From: Atrina japonica | Taxonomy: Eukaryota; Mollusca; Bivalvia; Pterioida; Pinnidae | Length of the DNA: 64,000 nucleotides | Reading direction: 5' to 3' | Assembly: GCA_030159075.1 (NCBI GenBank) | Contig: BROG01000374.1 | Location: forward strand, 372,001 to 436,000 | Part shown: positions 13,901-28,900 of the stretch, piece after piece | How the letters are laid out: the number at the start of each line of letters is the position of its first letter | Position numbering within the stretch: position 1 is the first letter of the stretch | Program-made: the position numbers and the translations under genes | The notes under the pieces: model-generated | Databases searched by the model: none | The model's input: only the letters and a program-made list of their open reading frames with translations | What the model was told of the DNA's origin: nothing

Positions 13901-16900
13901 AAGAAGTCTAGATCTTCATCAAGAGACCACCTCCCTAGTCTGACCACTTTGTGTCCGTCAAATGGTCTTGAAAATATGTCAATATTAACCCTTATCCCGC
14001 CACATTATTTTGACTGACCTAGCCAGCCACTGCTGCATATGTATTACAATGTATACACACCACTGCCAGATTAAAATTGTGAATTTTTATCAATTTGAAC
14101 TGGTCACTTTAACTTGTAATTGTGTCAATTTGTGTAAACTGACCCATATATATCCATAGATAATTTTAATAAAAATTATTGCAATTAATGTTTTTGAAGT
14201 GTTTTATTTTTTAAATCAGGTATTCATTGTTAATTAACAGTTAAAGTTGTAATTTCTGCTACCGTAGTTGCTTTCCATGACTCGGCTTGAGTGAAACCGA
14301 CGCGGCCGATGTCCGACATTGTGTCTTTAGATGATCGCCAAAATTAATTAAATTTGAGACAGCAATTTGTCTCCTTAACAAAAGATTCCCACATTGTTTT
14401 TTTCAAACAATAAATAAAATCTAAATGATTACCATTGCCAGGTACATAGCACATAAGTCCTGGTGTCTCAGTGAACTGAGTGTTTACCGATATTGGCTTT
14501 CCATGTTGGTCTAGTCGTCCTCGTCAATGCATAGAATAATCCTATCGGTCACGTGACCTTATCCATCGGAGTTTACTGAGAACTTGAATTTACATTTAAG
14601 TCTCCTATTTCAAATCAGAGGAAATCGTATTCCTCCTCCGAGTTGTAACTACTGAAATATAGCTCCAAATTCCATTATCGCACAGTGAACAAAGAGATGC
14701 AGACGCCATTTGAAATACTTTTGTTTTCTCAGAAGCGAGATTCTAAAGGTCATTTAAGTCATTCAGTTTTTATTTTTAGCGATGAAAATGTGTCAACCAA
14801 TCAGATTAAAGACTTATCTATGACATGTCCGTATCTTTTTATATTCACCAATGGTATTTTACATAGAATTTATAGCATACTTGCAAATCGTATATTGACG
14901 TACTTGGCAGCAAGTGCAGGTTTACGAAAATTGTATATTGAGGTGTTTGGCAGTGGCAGAGGGTATTGTAAAATCATATATTGACGTGTTTGGCGGGATA
15001 AAGGTTAACAGCAAACGACAGAAAAAAAGATGACCCTTTAGTTAAGGTGACCTAATAATTGAGCCACAAAACCTTAATTTTTAGACTTTTTAAATTCCTG
15101 ACAGAATGTTTGTCTGACTTTGGCAATACATAATGAAAAAGAAGATACAAACCTTGCAGCTACAAGAATGCATTTGTTTCCACCATAGATTGCAAAACTA
15201 TGACAAACTGCCATTTTTGCATGGTCAGATTCTTCAACCTAGATTAGGAAGTAAACCCAAAATCAATTACAGTCACATTCTTTAGATAATTTCTTTGTCA
15301 GTTTAGTGTGTCTATTAGAGAAGTTCCAACATACAGATCCTATTTTAAAAAAGTCAAATTGTATAATATTACAAACAAATGGATTTCTTTCATCATTCTG
15401 GATTATTTCAATTTGTCTTTTCCCCATCATTCTATGATTTTTTTTTTTTACTAATATTAAGATGTCAGAAGCTTTTGGTGACATGCCAGAATTTTAACCC
15501 ATGCTACAGTCTTTTGCAAATGTCGCAAGGGTTCTTTTAAACTTCCCATCGTTATAGAAGCATGGAAACATTGTATTGACCGCATTAACGATGTAAACAC
15601 TTCTGGAAACTTTTATGCAGCAAATTACCTATAGACTTACACTATTGTGATTGTTCATTGCAATGCAAGTTTACTATAACTTTTACAGTCTATCATTCTA
15701 ACAAATCCTATTTTAAAAAAGTCTTTGCTGCAGAGGATAACTCATCATTCTGGAAAATAAACTTTTCCACAAGAATTTGAATTTTGAACAATGTTAAACG
15801 CCACACTCAACTATTTTTCAGTTCTATGGTGGCGGCCAATTTTTACTTCTGGTGGAGGATGCAGAAAATTAACCCACTATTGAATGTTCATTGTAATGCA
15901 CGGTCTATCATAAGATTATTTCCTTGCTGCAGAGATAACTTCCACACAAGAAGAATTTTTGAAAATGTTTAACTTTCACACTCAACAAAAATGGTGGCTT
16001 TTAATGGGGCTCGAGAGAACCCCGCATTGTACCAGGGAAGACCTTCCACAAGTAAACTGGCAAACTTTCTCACAAAAATGAGCTTGGGGCTCGAACCTGC
16101 ATTGACCAGAAGTGAGAGGCTTCAAGGTTTAAAGATGCTCGAACCACTTGGCCACAGGGGCCCCTAACAAAACAACAGGTGAATCATACTTACAAGCATT
16201 CCCCGTAGAGGGAGCTGCCCATGAACTTTGAACTGTAGCATTGATGAAGCAACTCGACTAGTATAAATCAACAGATCTGAAAACTACACAAAAACAGAAA
16301 CAAATGTAGTCTTAATGATCAAAAATATACAACAGTAGCTGTTTTAAAATTGTCAAATATTTTGTATTCAAACGTCACAGGGTTTGTTTCATTGAAATAA
16401 AATGAATGCTAAATATTGTGCTTTTCTACACACATTCAGAATTTGGCTGCATTTTCATTACTTGTGTTTATCCTAAGAGAATCTTAACCTTTTCACACTG
16501 AAGTAACTTACTAGTAATGGTATGCAATTTTCTGTGAATTATACCAGTGCTGGAAATCATCCAATGTCAACTATACTCAAGATAATCTTTTATTTTACTA
16601 TTGTGACTATATAAACATTTGAACAACTTCTGGATCTGACTGAATAGAAAACATATTATTTTTTATCATTCTTATAAAAATTTGGGGTTCACTCTTTTAA
16701 TATTTTGATTTTCCTGTAAAAATGAGTAAATAGGTTGAGTACAGTACTCCAAGTTTGAGTATACAATCTTTGATGCCATCAATATATAAACAAATCTGCT
16801 TGCAGCATATGAGTTTTGTGTTTTCATTGTTAAATCATAAAGTTAGTTCAGCTTGAGTACAGAGTAAATTTGGTGACTTTATGCCCAGTCTGTTACCGAC

Positions 16901-19900
16901 TGTCTCATTTGCGATGGATAATAGTAACTAGTATCTAGACTCAACACAACTAAAGATTTATCCCATAACTTTCATCTATTTCATCAATTCTAACTTCAAA
17001 ATTGCTTCAGTGAATAAATAAAAACTCATTTTGATTTTCATACATTATGTTAGAAACATTACGATACAAAGATTACAATACAGAGAAAACAGTACAAGGA
17101 TTACGATACAAAGATTATGATACAAAGATTACGATACAAAGATTATGATACAAAGATCATGATACAAATATTATGATACATACCAGAAAGAACATTCTTT
17201 GTTGATATCCTTTTCTTGAAAATTTTTGAAGGCACCCTTCTCGGATAAAATGCTGCAAAACAAAAAAGAAATTTGATTAATGGATGTCAAAAGTGAATTT
17301 AACAAAGATTGACCTGCCTGACAAACTTAATCTATATGAAACTTAATTTCGTCAATTTCTCCTGTGTTTATGTTTGATATTCCAGACTGATATGTTTATA
17401 CATACATTACCATTCAGTTACCACCAGTTTTTCACAAATTGATTTCAGAGATAACGATGAAAATGTCAAAAGTTAATGAATGGCAGCATTAGATATGCCA
17501 CAAGACAGCAATAGTTTGTATGTCTTGGCAACTGTTCAACACATGTATATTCAGTTGACTCTCAATGATCTGAATATTGAAAAGTTCAAGTTCTCAATTT
17601 CTCAGAAATTTTATGCATAATATAAATTAACGCTCGATTTCTTGAATGTTGAAATTTGAGGAATTTGAGCTTGTCAAATGATTGAGATCAATCAAATACA
17701 ATTATTATAAAGAGGTGCGTCATAATCCGACACTTTGATTTCAAGTTATAACCTAGGTGTGGGAATTGTATATGGTTAGAAATTGTGTGAGAGTCACAAA
17801 TCAAATTCCCTTACTTAGAAGGTAGTGTAATGTTATGATTCTACAACAGTTGTAGTGTCGATTCACATTACTTGTGAAACTTAAAACTCACAAAACTCTT
17901 TTTAGTGGTCCAGGGGTTTCAAGAGTCACGTTTTCAATGCTACCATCATCTGACCAAAGTGGGTATTTGTAGTACATAAGATAAAAATGTTTGTTTTTCA
18001 TACCAACTTTTTCAAAATGTAAAATTGGTTGATAAAATTGAACTGTTTTGTATAACTTACTCTTTCTTTATGTACAAGGGTATCTATTCCGACTAAGTCT
18101 CTCTGTAATTCTATCAACTTGTGAAGATTTTCCTGTAAATAAATAATAAACAATTAATAACATTTTGATTTTATGTGTACGTGTTGAGGGGTGGATACAT
18201 GTCTTGTTGGGTCTACATTTCAACAAATTTTACTCTGCTAAATTCAAACTGAATTTTTTTTTTCTTTTTATTATTTCTAAAGAAGAATAGAAAATGGCAA
18301 ATATTCAATGGAGATTACTTTTTATGGATATGCTGTACTCATCTTTAGTGTGGGGGGCCTTTAGACTAAATAAGGAGAAACTTTTTCTGTTTAACATTTC
18401 TGACTGACACCACTCGGCAAATGGCATCAAACATGTAAATGACAAAACCTGTTTGTCATGTCATTGTTTGTGCAAAATAATCATAACATACCTCTCGACG
18501 CATTCCTTCTTTAAACTCTATAACAATGTCCATTACTTTAGTAAAAGCTCCTGTAACACATAAAAAGTCATTTACACTTTTTAAAAAACCACCTGTCTTC
18601 AGAGATCACATTATGGAAACCACTTAGTTCAATAACTTACATAAATAAAACCCCTTTTGAAGTATCACCTGTCTTGAGAGACCACATTTTAGTGGCAGAT
18701 GGGGCAGTCTCTTAAGACAGGTACCACTGTATCATAAACAGGTAATTGTGCAAGAGGAAAGTAATTTTAGACAGGCCTCCAAATTACTCGTTAACTTTAG
18801 ACTGGTAATTGTGTCACAGTCAGTATTTTTTTCATAAATTTTGTTTTATATCCCACCAAGAATTTTTTCACTTATATGTAAATGTCACCAGCTCTAGGTA
18901 AGTGTAACAAATTTTGACCTGTGCTATGGGATTATGCCAATACAATGAGGGTTCGTTTATGCCTGCAGTGATGTGGGACCTAGATTCGAAGTCTCATATA
19001 TTAGACATGTTGACTTTCACTTTATGTGCTGAGCATTTGGCCAAGGAACAGCCACTACCCTGACCAGGTACCTTTGGTTACACTAAACTGGGACAATCCA
19101 GCAATTTACATGGAATGATTTATAATGGTACCAATGTCTCAGGAAAATGAACCAGGACACTTCTAATTTGATTATTTTAACTTAAGCATAATAACTATGG
19201 CTATGTTACTGTGACAATCACTTCTATCTGTAAACATCACTTACCTTTGCAATCAGCAAAGTCTGCGTGATCTGTAGAATAATGCTTAGTTAGTCCTGTA
19301 AAAGAAATATTTTTGTAAATTGAAAATATAGAATGACAAGGAATGCCCCCACAAAATAAAAAAGATGTTAACTTCTTTGACAAACATATAAAAGCAATTA
19401 CTTGGCAACATTTTGCAGCGATAGAAATTTCAACAAATTAAATTTGGAGAGGGGAAAATAAATTTACAGACAAAAGTTTTGAAATAAACATAATTAGAAG
19501 TATAAGCAATGTGAATCCAAGCCCAGTTGTTAAAAACCCAGAGTATGACTGCTATAGGCCACATTAATCATTATATCTCAGAGATATGACTGTTATAGGC
19601 CTCCTTAGTCATTATACTCCTTGAATGTGACTGCTTTAGTCCACCTTGGTAATTATACTCCAGGAATGTGATCGATACAGGCCTCCATATTCATTATACT
19701 CTAATGTTACAGATATAGCCCTCCTTAATCATATCCAAGAAATGTGACTGATATAGGCCATAATAGTAATTATATCACAGAAATGTAACTGCTATAGACC
19801 CCCTTAATCATTTTACACCAGAAATAGGCCACTTGAGTCTTTATACACCAGAAATGTGACTGCAATAGACCTCCTTAGTCATTATACAGACATGCGACTG

Positions 19901-22900
19901 CTTTATGCCAACCCCCCCAAAATGTAACTGCTATAGGCCCCATAAGTCATTGTCTGTCAGAAATATGACTGCTATAGGCCCCATTAGTCATTGTCCATAT
20001 GAGAATAGATATTTTCCTTTGGTGCGGAATACTACGAGTTGTAAACAAGTGAAAATTTGAAGTAAAAATGCAACGGCAAACCTATACTTTTGATTGCAAA
20101 TTTTGTTATCAAAAATATTGATCTTCCACCACACAGGGTACTTATTTGACCCAGATGCCAGAAATATGACTGCTATATGAAGCCTTAAAGTAAGCCCCAC
20201 AAGGTGCAAATTTAATAGGTGTGCTGCCTCTAAACACATTATTATGTCATTGTCAAAATTTCATCTGTTCTTGGAAAATTAAAGTATACCCCCACCCTCT
20301 CCTACAAACATGCACATGTTCTTTTATAAATGCCAGAAATTTATGACTGCAGTATAAAAATTAATTTAGATACCCCCCCCCCCCCCCCCCTTATGCTGAT
20401 CTGTACACATATGACCCATAAGTCATTGTCTGCCAGAAATATGACTGCTATAGGCCCCATAAGTCATTGTATGCCAGAAATATGACTGCTATTAAGTGAG
20501 CTTTAGAAATTCTTTTTTACTTCTGGTGCCTAATATGCCCCATAAGTCATTGTATGCCAGAAATATGACTGCTATATGCCCCATAAGTCATTGTCTGCCA
20601 GAAATATGACTGCTATAGGCCCCATAAATCATTGTCTGCCAGAAATATGACTGCTATAGGCCCCATAAGTCATTGTATGCCAGAAATATGACTGCTATAT
20701 GACCCATAAGTCATTGTCTGCAAGAAATATGACTGCTATAGGCCCCATAAGTCATTGTCTGCCAGAAATATGACTGCTATATGACCCATAAGTCATTGTC
20801 TGCCAGAAATATGACTGCTATAGGCCCCATAAGTCATTGTCTGCCAGAAATATGACTGCTATAGGCCCCATAAGTCATTGTATGCTAGAAATATGACTGC
20901 TAAAGGCCCCATAAGTCATAGTATGCCAGAAATATGACTGCTATAGGTCTCCTTAGTTATTATACCATCTCTTGGGGAAAACAAGAACATTTTATATTTG
21001 TTAGATATCACTGTCAATACTTACTCTCCATCACAAGTTTATAATGCAGTAATCTCTGGCCAGGCTTCAGGAGAAATGTATTCAAAGGCAAATAACAAAC
21101 TTTTTGTCTCTCAAAATCTCGATACATATGTTCAAATTTTTTGTTTTTCTTGACGGCATGTTCTAGATCCATCAGAATATCTTCTTGCCTTTCCAGATAA
21201 TTTCTGTATAACTGCAAACACACAAAAATGGGAAGCATGTTATGTTTATAAAGGAAGAGTAAAATCTTTAGTTGCAATAAATATATATAGCAGTTAACCT
21301 TGGGTCCATTTTATCAAAACATTGTTAGTCCTAACTCGTAAGTCTAAAGTTATTTGATCTTCTGATAAAACTTGAAGGGGCATTGGCTGTGGATTTTTCA
21401 ACATTTCCCCCCTTTTTTTACTACTTACATTGATATGTAATAACAAAAAAGAGATACATGTATACAGGCATAGATTTCTTAAATTCCTATTTATTTTGTG
21501 AAAATTGCTTGAGAAACCCAAGTTTGGCACTTCTTCACTTGCAACTGATTAACTCAAAATTTACTATTTGTATAAGAATACCACACTGTGCCTGATCTTA
21601 TTTTCACAAACTACAGTAAAACCTGCTATAGTGACCACCTCTATATAAGGATTACCTGTTTATAAAAGCCAGTTTTTTCAAGTCCCTTGACTGCATACTT
21701 CAATTAAATTGAACCTGTATATAAGGGTCACTTGACATAAGGGTCAATATTTTCTGGTCCCTTGGGTGGCCCCATTATACAGGTTTCACTGTATATAGCA
21801 ATACAACATTTTTTATGCTTGTGTAAAGCTCTTAGTCGATATTCTACAACAAGTATAAGTAGTAAAATTAGAAAAAGTTGAAATATTATTTTTTGGTGAA
21901 CACCACTAATGCCCCTTTAAGACTGCTTTATCAACGCTATCAACAGGTTCTAAACTAGAAGATGAAAATGTTCGAAAGTTCACATATACAAATAATCATA
22001 ATGATTGACAACTAAGGGTTGCAATATATCATCTGAAAAACCTTGCTAATCTAACAAGAGTACAAGTTTAACTCCATTATAACTCATGAAGAGTGCACCT
22101 GTTTGACTCAATACACGAAAGATGTAAATTTGGACAGATTACATGGTACAGCCCTATATTATCACACAGTTTGTAAAAGAAAGGTGAAAAAGACATGTTA
22201 AAGATATCGCACATACAGAGCAAGCGACAAAGACATACCGGAAGCATTTTTGGCAACGCATTGAGCATAATATCTCCAATTTTCTGATAGTCTCCATTCA
22301 TATGAGCATTAGATTTGCCTTCCCTAGAAAATAAAAAAAAAACTGACATTTAAGAGAAACTTGTAAAAGTTCAGTGTGGTAGTTTATCAAGCACATTGAT
22401 AAATAAAATAACTGGACCCAGTTGTTCATCCATCGGTTATAAATATCATATAACCAAGGATTAAAACTTAACCTAGGGATAAATTCTGTTGTTCAATAAT
22501 CGGTTAAATTCAACTTTGGTTAGACCATCCATTAAATATGGAAAACTTAGTAATGCTTTAAGAGTCAGTTACATATTTTAACCAACTTTCAAAATGGCCA
22601 AAATATTGGCTCGGTTATTAAAATTCAACTTTAGTTTATGTAACCCTTGGTTACCATATTTAAATGAGGGTTATACTTCACCGGTAGTTAAATTTAAACA
22701 GTAAATGAAGGACTTGGTCCTGATTAAATTCACATGCAGAATCCATGTTACTCAAAACTATTTCATAATACTGTAGCTTGAAAAAGAATTGAAAACATAA
22801 ATAATACATTCCACAAAATAGTGGAAAAAAAAGTATATAAGATCTGTATACATACCACATTGATATTCTTTGATCAATATCCTTGAGAAATTGACAATGA

Positions 22901-25900
22901 AAGTCGTAAATAGGGCAGATATATGTAAACAGGTTGGTTAGGTAATCTGGCATACCATCCTCAAAATTCACAGCATTCTGAAACCACTGTCAATTATGAA
23001 AGAGAATATGATGAGAACATGTTGAAATTACAGTCAATAGATAACTTCTGAGTTAGATGTAAGTGGTCTCCCTTGTCTATATCTCTTCATACTGAAGATT
23101 ACAAAGGGTATAATTCTGTCTCAAGTGGCAGGTTAAAGATAGATGAGATGCAAGGATTCTCATGTAGCTACTTCAATCTACATCATGACAGACACAAAAA
23201 TTCTTGCTATATGTCAGGAACATCATGTTATATACATAATATGAACTAAGGCACTGCCACACTTTACCACATTCATCTGAGTCTGCATCTTTCTTCAAAC
23301 AGTAATTAAAATCTTCGTTGTCAATGCATTTTATAAAATCATGAATCACTCTTGAACTTAGTCTACAAAGCGTTTGCTAGAACAGTTGTTTAGTTTTTCA
23401 TCTGCAACACTTTTTTTAACAATGACTTTGACAGAGGCTCATGGAGAAAAGATGAGATGATAATGTAATATTGCACTGTGGGTAGTTTGAGTCAATAAGT
23501 TTGTTTTTGTTCTATAAATTGTCTCGCTCCTCTCACTACAGTAAAACCTTACCACTGTTATAACTTCCAAGTCTTTCTTATATGTTCGTTCTGTCATCAG
23601 TAATTCTTTGGCAATATAATAAGCTCTATCCACCAGGTGGCGCTGAAAGAAATGACAAAATGGAGTATTAAATTTGATTTTAAAGACTATCAATTCTTTT
23701 CAACATAAAGAAATATGGTAAATGTTAAATGATCAAAAACACTCACCTACCTGAGATATATGTCTGAACAAAATATGGTGAACCAAGGTGAACACTGTTT
23801 TTTTTATGATAGAAAGTGAAATTTGTATTTAACGACCTCCTTAGGGACACAAGAAAACCAGTCTTTACGAGGAGGTGGTCTTTATATAGAGGTTGCTTTG
23901 TACACAAATGGTACTATTGGGGACAGAAAGCTGGTTTTACTGTATACTTTAATTACTTGCTACAAATATGGGGAGACTTTGGCCCAGACAAAGCCAAAGG
24001 ACAAATGGACAGACGACCACTACACAAAACTAAAGCACCTCTCCCCCCCTGGAACTGTTAGAATACTGATAAGCAATCAATTGCATATTATAATGATGAA
24101 AACTACTGGAATTTAGAATTTTAGGAGGCGCAAAAGGAAATTATGTCATGGACAGGTTAATCCGTGGCAGAAAAATATTCAATAACTATGACTCAATAGG
24201 CCATTGTGATCCCTTGGTTATCCTTCTTGGTGTAGGTCTACAGTTACATCTCAGATTAACTAATATGATAACAAAAAATTTGGAATGGCCAAACACTTAA
24301 TATAGTCACGATTAAACTTTATTAAAAATCAACTTTTGCCACCTACCTTTGATTTCTTTTTTGGATCTTCTTCAGATTCTTCAGTTTTTGAAGAACTGAG
24401 AATACTGACGTTACTATGGATACCATGTTCATCTGCTGACAAAGCAGTCATGTTGCCTTTCTGTGGTGTTGACATGTAGGTAGGATTAGACATGGACATG
24501 TTGCTATCGTCCAATGGAGGAGGAGGTGAAGGAGGTGGTGGATAATCGTCGTCATTCTCGTACATCATGGGGGATAATGCTGGTATTCTATCATGCATGT
24601 CCTCTGTGCTCCTGTACAAAAATATTATCATTATCAATTTTTTTGTTTTCAAATTAATTCAGGCCACTATGGTTTTTTTCAAATCAATTCAGACCACTAT
24701 CAATTTCTTTTTAAATCCTTTCAGACCACTATCAATTTCTTTTTAAATCATCTTAAGACCATTGTCAATTTCTTTTTAAATCATCTGAAGACCACAATCA
24801 ATTTCTTTTCTAATAATTTATAATAATTAATAGTGGTTTAAAACATTCATCAGACAAGTAGAATATTTGACCTAAAAAGGGCGCTGGGCCTGGGAAATTG
24901 GAGTACAGGGCGCCTTTATTTTGACATTTTTTCTTTCATGATGCACATTTTGATTATATTGCAACAAATGGTAAAATACTCTGTTATGCAAAGTTATCTA
25001 CAATGTATATATAGCTGTTTGTACTGACTTCATTACTTTGTAATCCTGCCTTATGTATTAACAGTGGAAAAGAAACAACGCTGCAAAATTTGTTACTCAC
25101 TATCCAATCAAAATTTACTGTTATAAACTGCGAGATCAGAAAACAGGCATTACGAATACGAGTGATACATATGCCTTATACAGATGCTATATTGAAACCG
25201 ACAATTTGGAAAATTTCTTTGATTTAATGCGATCTCTGACATTCAAAGTGTAAAACTGGTATCATGCTAAATTTGGGTAATTGCGAACGGTTTAAATGAC
25301 AGCAGTAAATGAAATGGGAAGTTTGAATGACAACACTTCGCTTGAAATCCTGAACCCGAATTCAGTTTTATAAAGTTACGGAGTAAACAAATAATTGGAC
25401 AAGTTTCATATTTCTTTATGGAAAAAAATTCTATAAGTATTATTTTTTCGATAGTGAATACATTTTAACTGACAGGTATTTAACAAAAGAAAAAAAACCA
25501 TAACTATGACTGGTCTCATTTCGTTTGTTGATGAACGTCAATAGTGACCTCCCTGCATCAAAGAAATCACCGACAGAATCCAAAGTATTGCTTACAACGT
25601 AGTTAAAAGGTGTTCTTTTGCAATTTTGAGGGTATAGTTGATAGCTATTGCACCAAAAAGAAAAAAGGATGATGATATCAGGCGGTAATCTAAACTAAAA
25701 ATAAAAAGGTAAAACAATTTTCAAACAGTCAAAAGATCTACATGAAAAAAATATCCGGGGGAGCCCTTATTAGAACAGGTGCCATTTCAAGGACAAATAC
25801 GGTAGGTGACCTCTGGATTGAGTACCACCCTGGTTATATTTTAGATTTCCTTATGTATTATAAGTATTTTTTGTATTAAAGCAATTATTACTTCCCCACA

Positions 25901-28900
25901 ATCAGCATAGTCACACATCTCTCTGATTGGATGTAAAACCAAGTACCTACGTCATGGTAGGTATGACATATAAAAAGAACCCTTGATGAATATAAGATAC
26001 ATGACAGTCCAAAGCACAGAATGGGGTCAAAATTTTAGCTGGTGGCATTTTCAAATAAGTGAAAGATTCTTGTAGGTTTAAAATGACAATAAAACTGCGA
26101 AACAAATTAGTTAAGCACATCCTTTTGAGGGTGATATCTATTTTTGTTTTAATTCTGTTTTAGGTTCAGTTAGTAGTAAATCTTTCACTTACATGAGCCA
26201 TCTGTTCTTAGAAGTCTTACATCTACAGTTATCTCCACTTAAAACGAAACCGTATATGATGAAATACTGCTTGCAACGAGGATATAAAGTGAAACATATA
26301 TAACGACTTCCTTAAGGACACAACAAAACCAGTCTTTATAGGGAGGTGGTTTCTATATAGAGGTTGCTTTATATACAAATGGTACTATTGAGGACAGCCA
26401 AAAAGGTCTTTGTGACCAGGTGGTCTTTATACACAGGAGACTGTTAAAGCAGGTATTACTTTATCTCTTCCTAATGCATTTCTTACATTATGCTATATGA
26501 ATCTGAACAACTAAATCTGGCTATAACGAGGTTTACATCTATCTCCCTTCCACTTTGTTATAAGTTGAGTTGACTGTATTATATATATTCTAAAACTGAA
26601 TCAATGACAGCAGAAATAGGACAAACATTATGGCTTGATGTAAAATTTTCTAGGATTTCTACCTGGTATATGGTATATGAAAATCTTCCACGACTGGTTC
26701 CACTTGAACAGTTTCTGGAATGTTCTCCACCTCATCACATCTGGATAACAAATGGTCATCGGCAGCATTGGAGTTTTTCATTTCCTTCAGACCAAAAACT
26801 GGGGCGGAAAATTTTCTGTCGTTGTAACTTAGGGCCTGAGGGGGCGGTGAAGGATACGGATATGGAGGCGGAGGATCTGTAAAACAGGAAGAAAAATCTG
26901 CATGTTAATGTATAGCAACAAAGTATGTGTGTTAATGTAACAAAGCAACAAACTCTGATATAAAAGCAACAAAATCTGTGTGTTACTGTAACATAGCAAC
27001 TAAATCTAAGTGTTAATGTAACAAAGCAACAAACTCTGATATAAAAGCAACAAAATCTGTGTGTTACTGTAACATAGCAACTAAATGTAAGTGTTAATGT
27101 AACATAGCAACAAACTCTGATATAACAGCAACAAAATCTATGTGTTAATGTAACATAGCAACTAAATGTAAATGTTAATGTAATATAGCAACAAACTCTG
27201 ATATAACAGCAACAAAATCTATGTGTTAATGTAACACAGCAACTAAATGTAAACGTTAATGTAATATAGCAACAAAATCTGATATAACACCAACAAAATC
27301 TGCGTGTTACAGTAATGCAGCAATATATAACATATCAACAAACTGTTAATGTAACATAGCAACAAAATAAGTGTGTTGCTGTAACATGGCAACAGTAATG
27401 TGTGTGTTGATGTGTGTTGACATAACATAATAACAGAAAGATTTGTATTAATATAACATAGCAAAGTATGTGTGTTGATGTAACAATTAGCATAGCAACA
27501 AAAAGATGTGTGTTGTAATTATTGTAATATAGAAAAAAAAATCTATGTGTATATGTAACATGGCAACAGATATCTGTGTTAATTTAATATGGCAACAAAT
27601 CTGAGTGTTAATGCAACATAGCAATAAAATTTGTGTTGATGTAACATGGCAACAAAAAGACGTGTGTTTTGTTATTGTAACATAGAAACAAAATCTGTGT
27701 GTTAATGTAACATAGAAACAAAATCTGTATTCATGAAATATGTCAATAAATCTGTGTGCAAGTGTAAAATTGTTATTTCAGTTACGTCAAAAGTGTACAG
27801 CTACATTGTATAAAAAAGGTTTATCTAAATATGATATCAAAGACCCCAGAAACAAGGAGCTAAAGAGTAAAATTACACACAAAACTCTCTAAAACAAGGG
27901 AAACAAGGAGAGACAAATCACTAAAATTCAATGTTTTCTGAAAAGCAACTATTTGGCACATAACCAAATACACAGACCACTGACTTCTAACATTACAATA
28001 AGATACAATGTCTCTTATTGCTTTATGATCCACACTCAATCTCCATACAGTAAACCCTATATGATTTGTTATACCCTTTTGACAAATTTGCAATAAAATA
28101 CCAGAATAAATGGTTGAAATTGGTGATTTGCAGAGACACATTCACATGTATGTTGTCGCTAGGGAAAACTGTTCATGTGTGATAAAATTCTGATTGGTCA
28201 AGATATATTATTCTTTGCTGACTATACGTTCAGTTCTCCTTTTCCTTCACAGAACCCAGGCATCAAGGTTAAATGATCATTAAGCAATCAGTACAACTGG
28301 CAAAACTGAAAATAGTGCAGACATCCTTGGTTGTCATGTCGATATTTCATTTCTTTTTCTTGGATACTGATGCATTACAGCAAAAACACTAAAAATCAAT
28401 TACATCTTCAGATATGAATTATGTATTAAAATCTCTTTCAAGTACCTATGTCTAGCATGTGTGAGTGTATTTACAATGAGTTGTCTTTGCTGTAAAAATC
28501 AATGTCATGTAAAGCTGCTTCTGGACAAAAATTAGCCAATTGAAATTTGGATAAGCCGGCTCAATATTTGGTAATAATATGCAATGAGGAGGCAAATGCA
28601 AACTGTGGCTTTTCATCAGAAAACAACAGCTGATGGATTCTGTCAGCTATTTTGGTGAAAATACTTGCATGTTGCTGACTACTTTGTTTGCTCGCACTGG
28701 GTGGGTGAGAGTGGGGATGTGGTGCCTTGCTGGTTTAAAATGTAATGTACTTTCCACTCGTCACGTAGGCCCCTTATTGCCACAGTATATGTTAAGATAA
28801 ACTTATGAACTGGCAGACAGACAGACAGACAGAGAAAAACTCACAGACATGCGATGAAATATGTAAAAGCATAACAATTTTGTAATATTAATATTCAGGA

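Noticed and set aside
20372..20390. C tract as a functional G-quadruplex partner
   Set aside because: A pure homopolymer in a satellite; length is prone to sequencing error and no function can be argued.
24593..24823. Plus-strand ORF with [15 protein letters not shown] repeats
   Set aside because: Translation of the 34-bp intronic repeat, partly antisense to a FARP1 exon.
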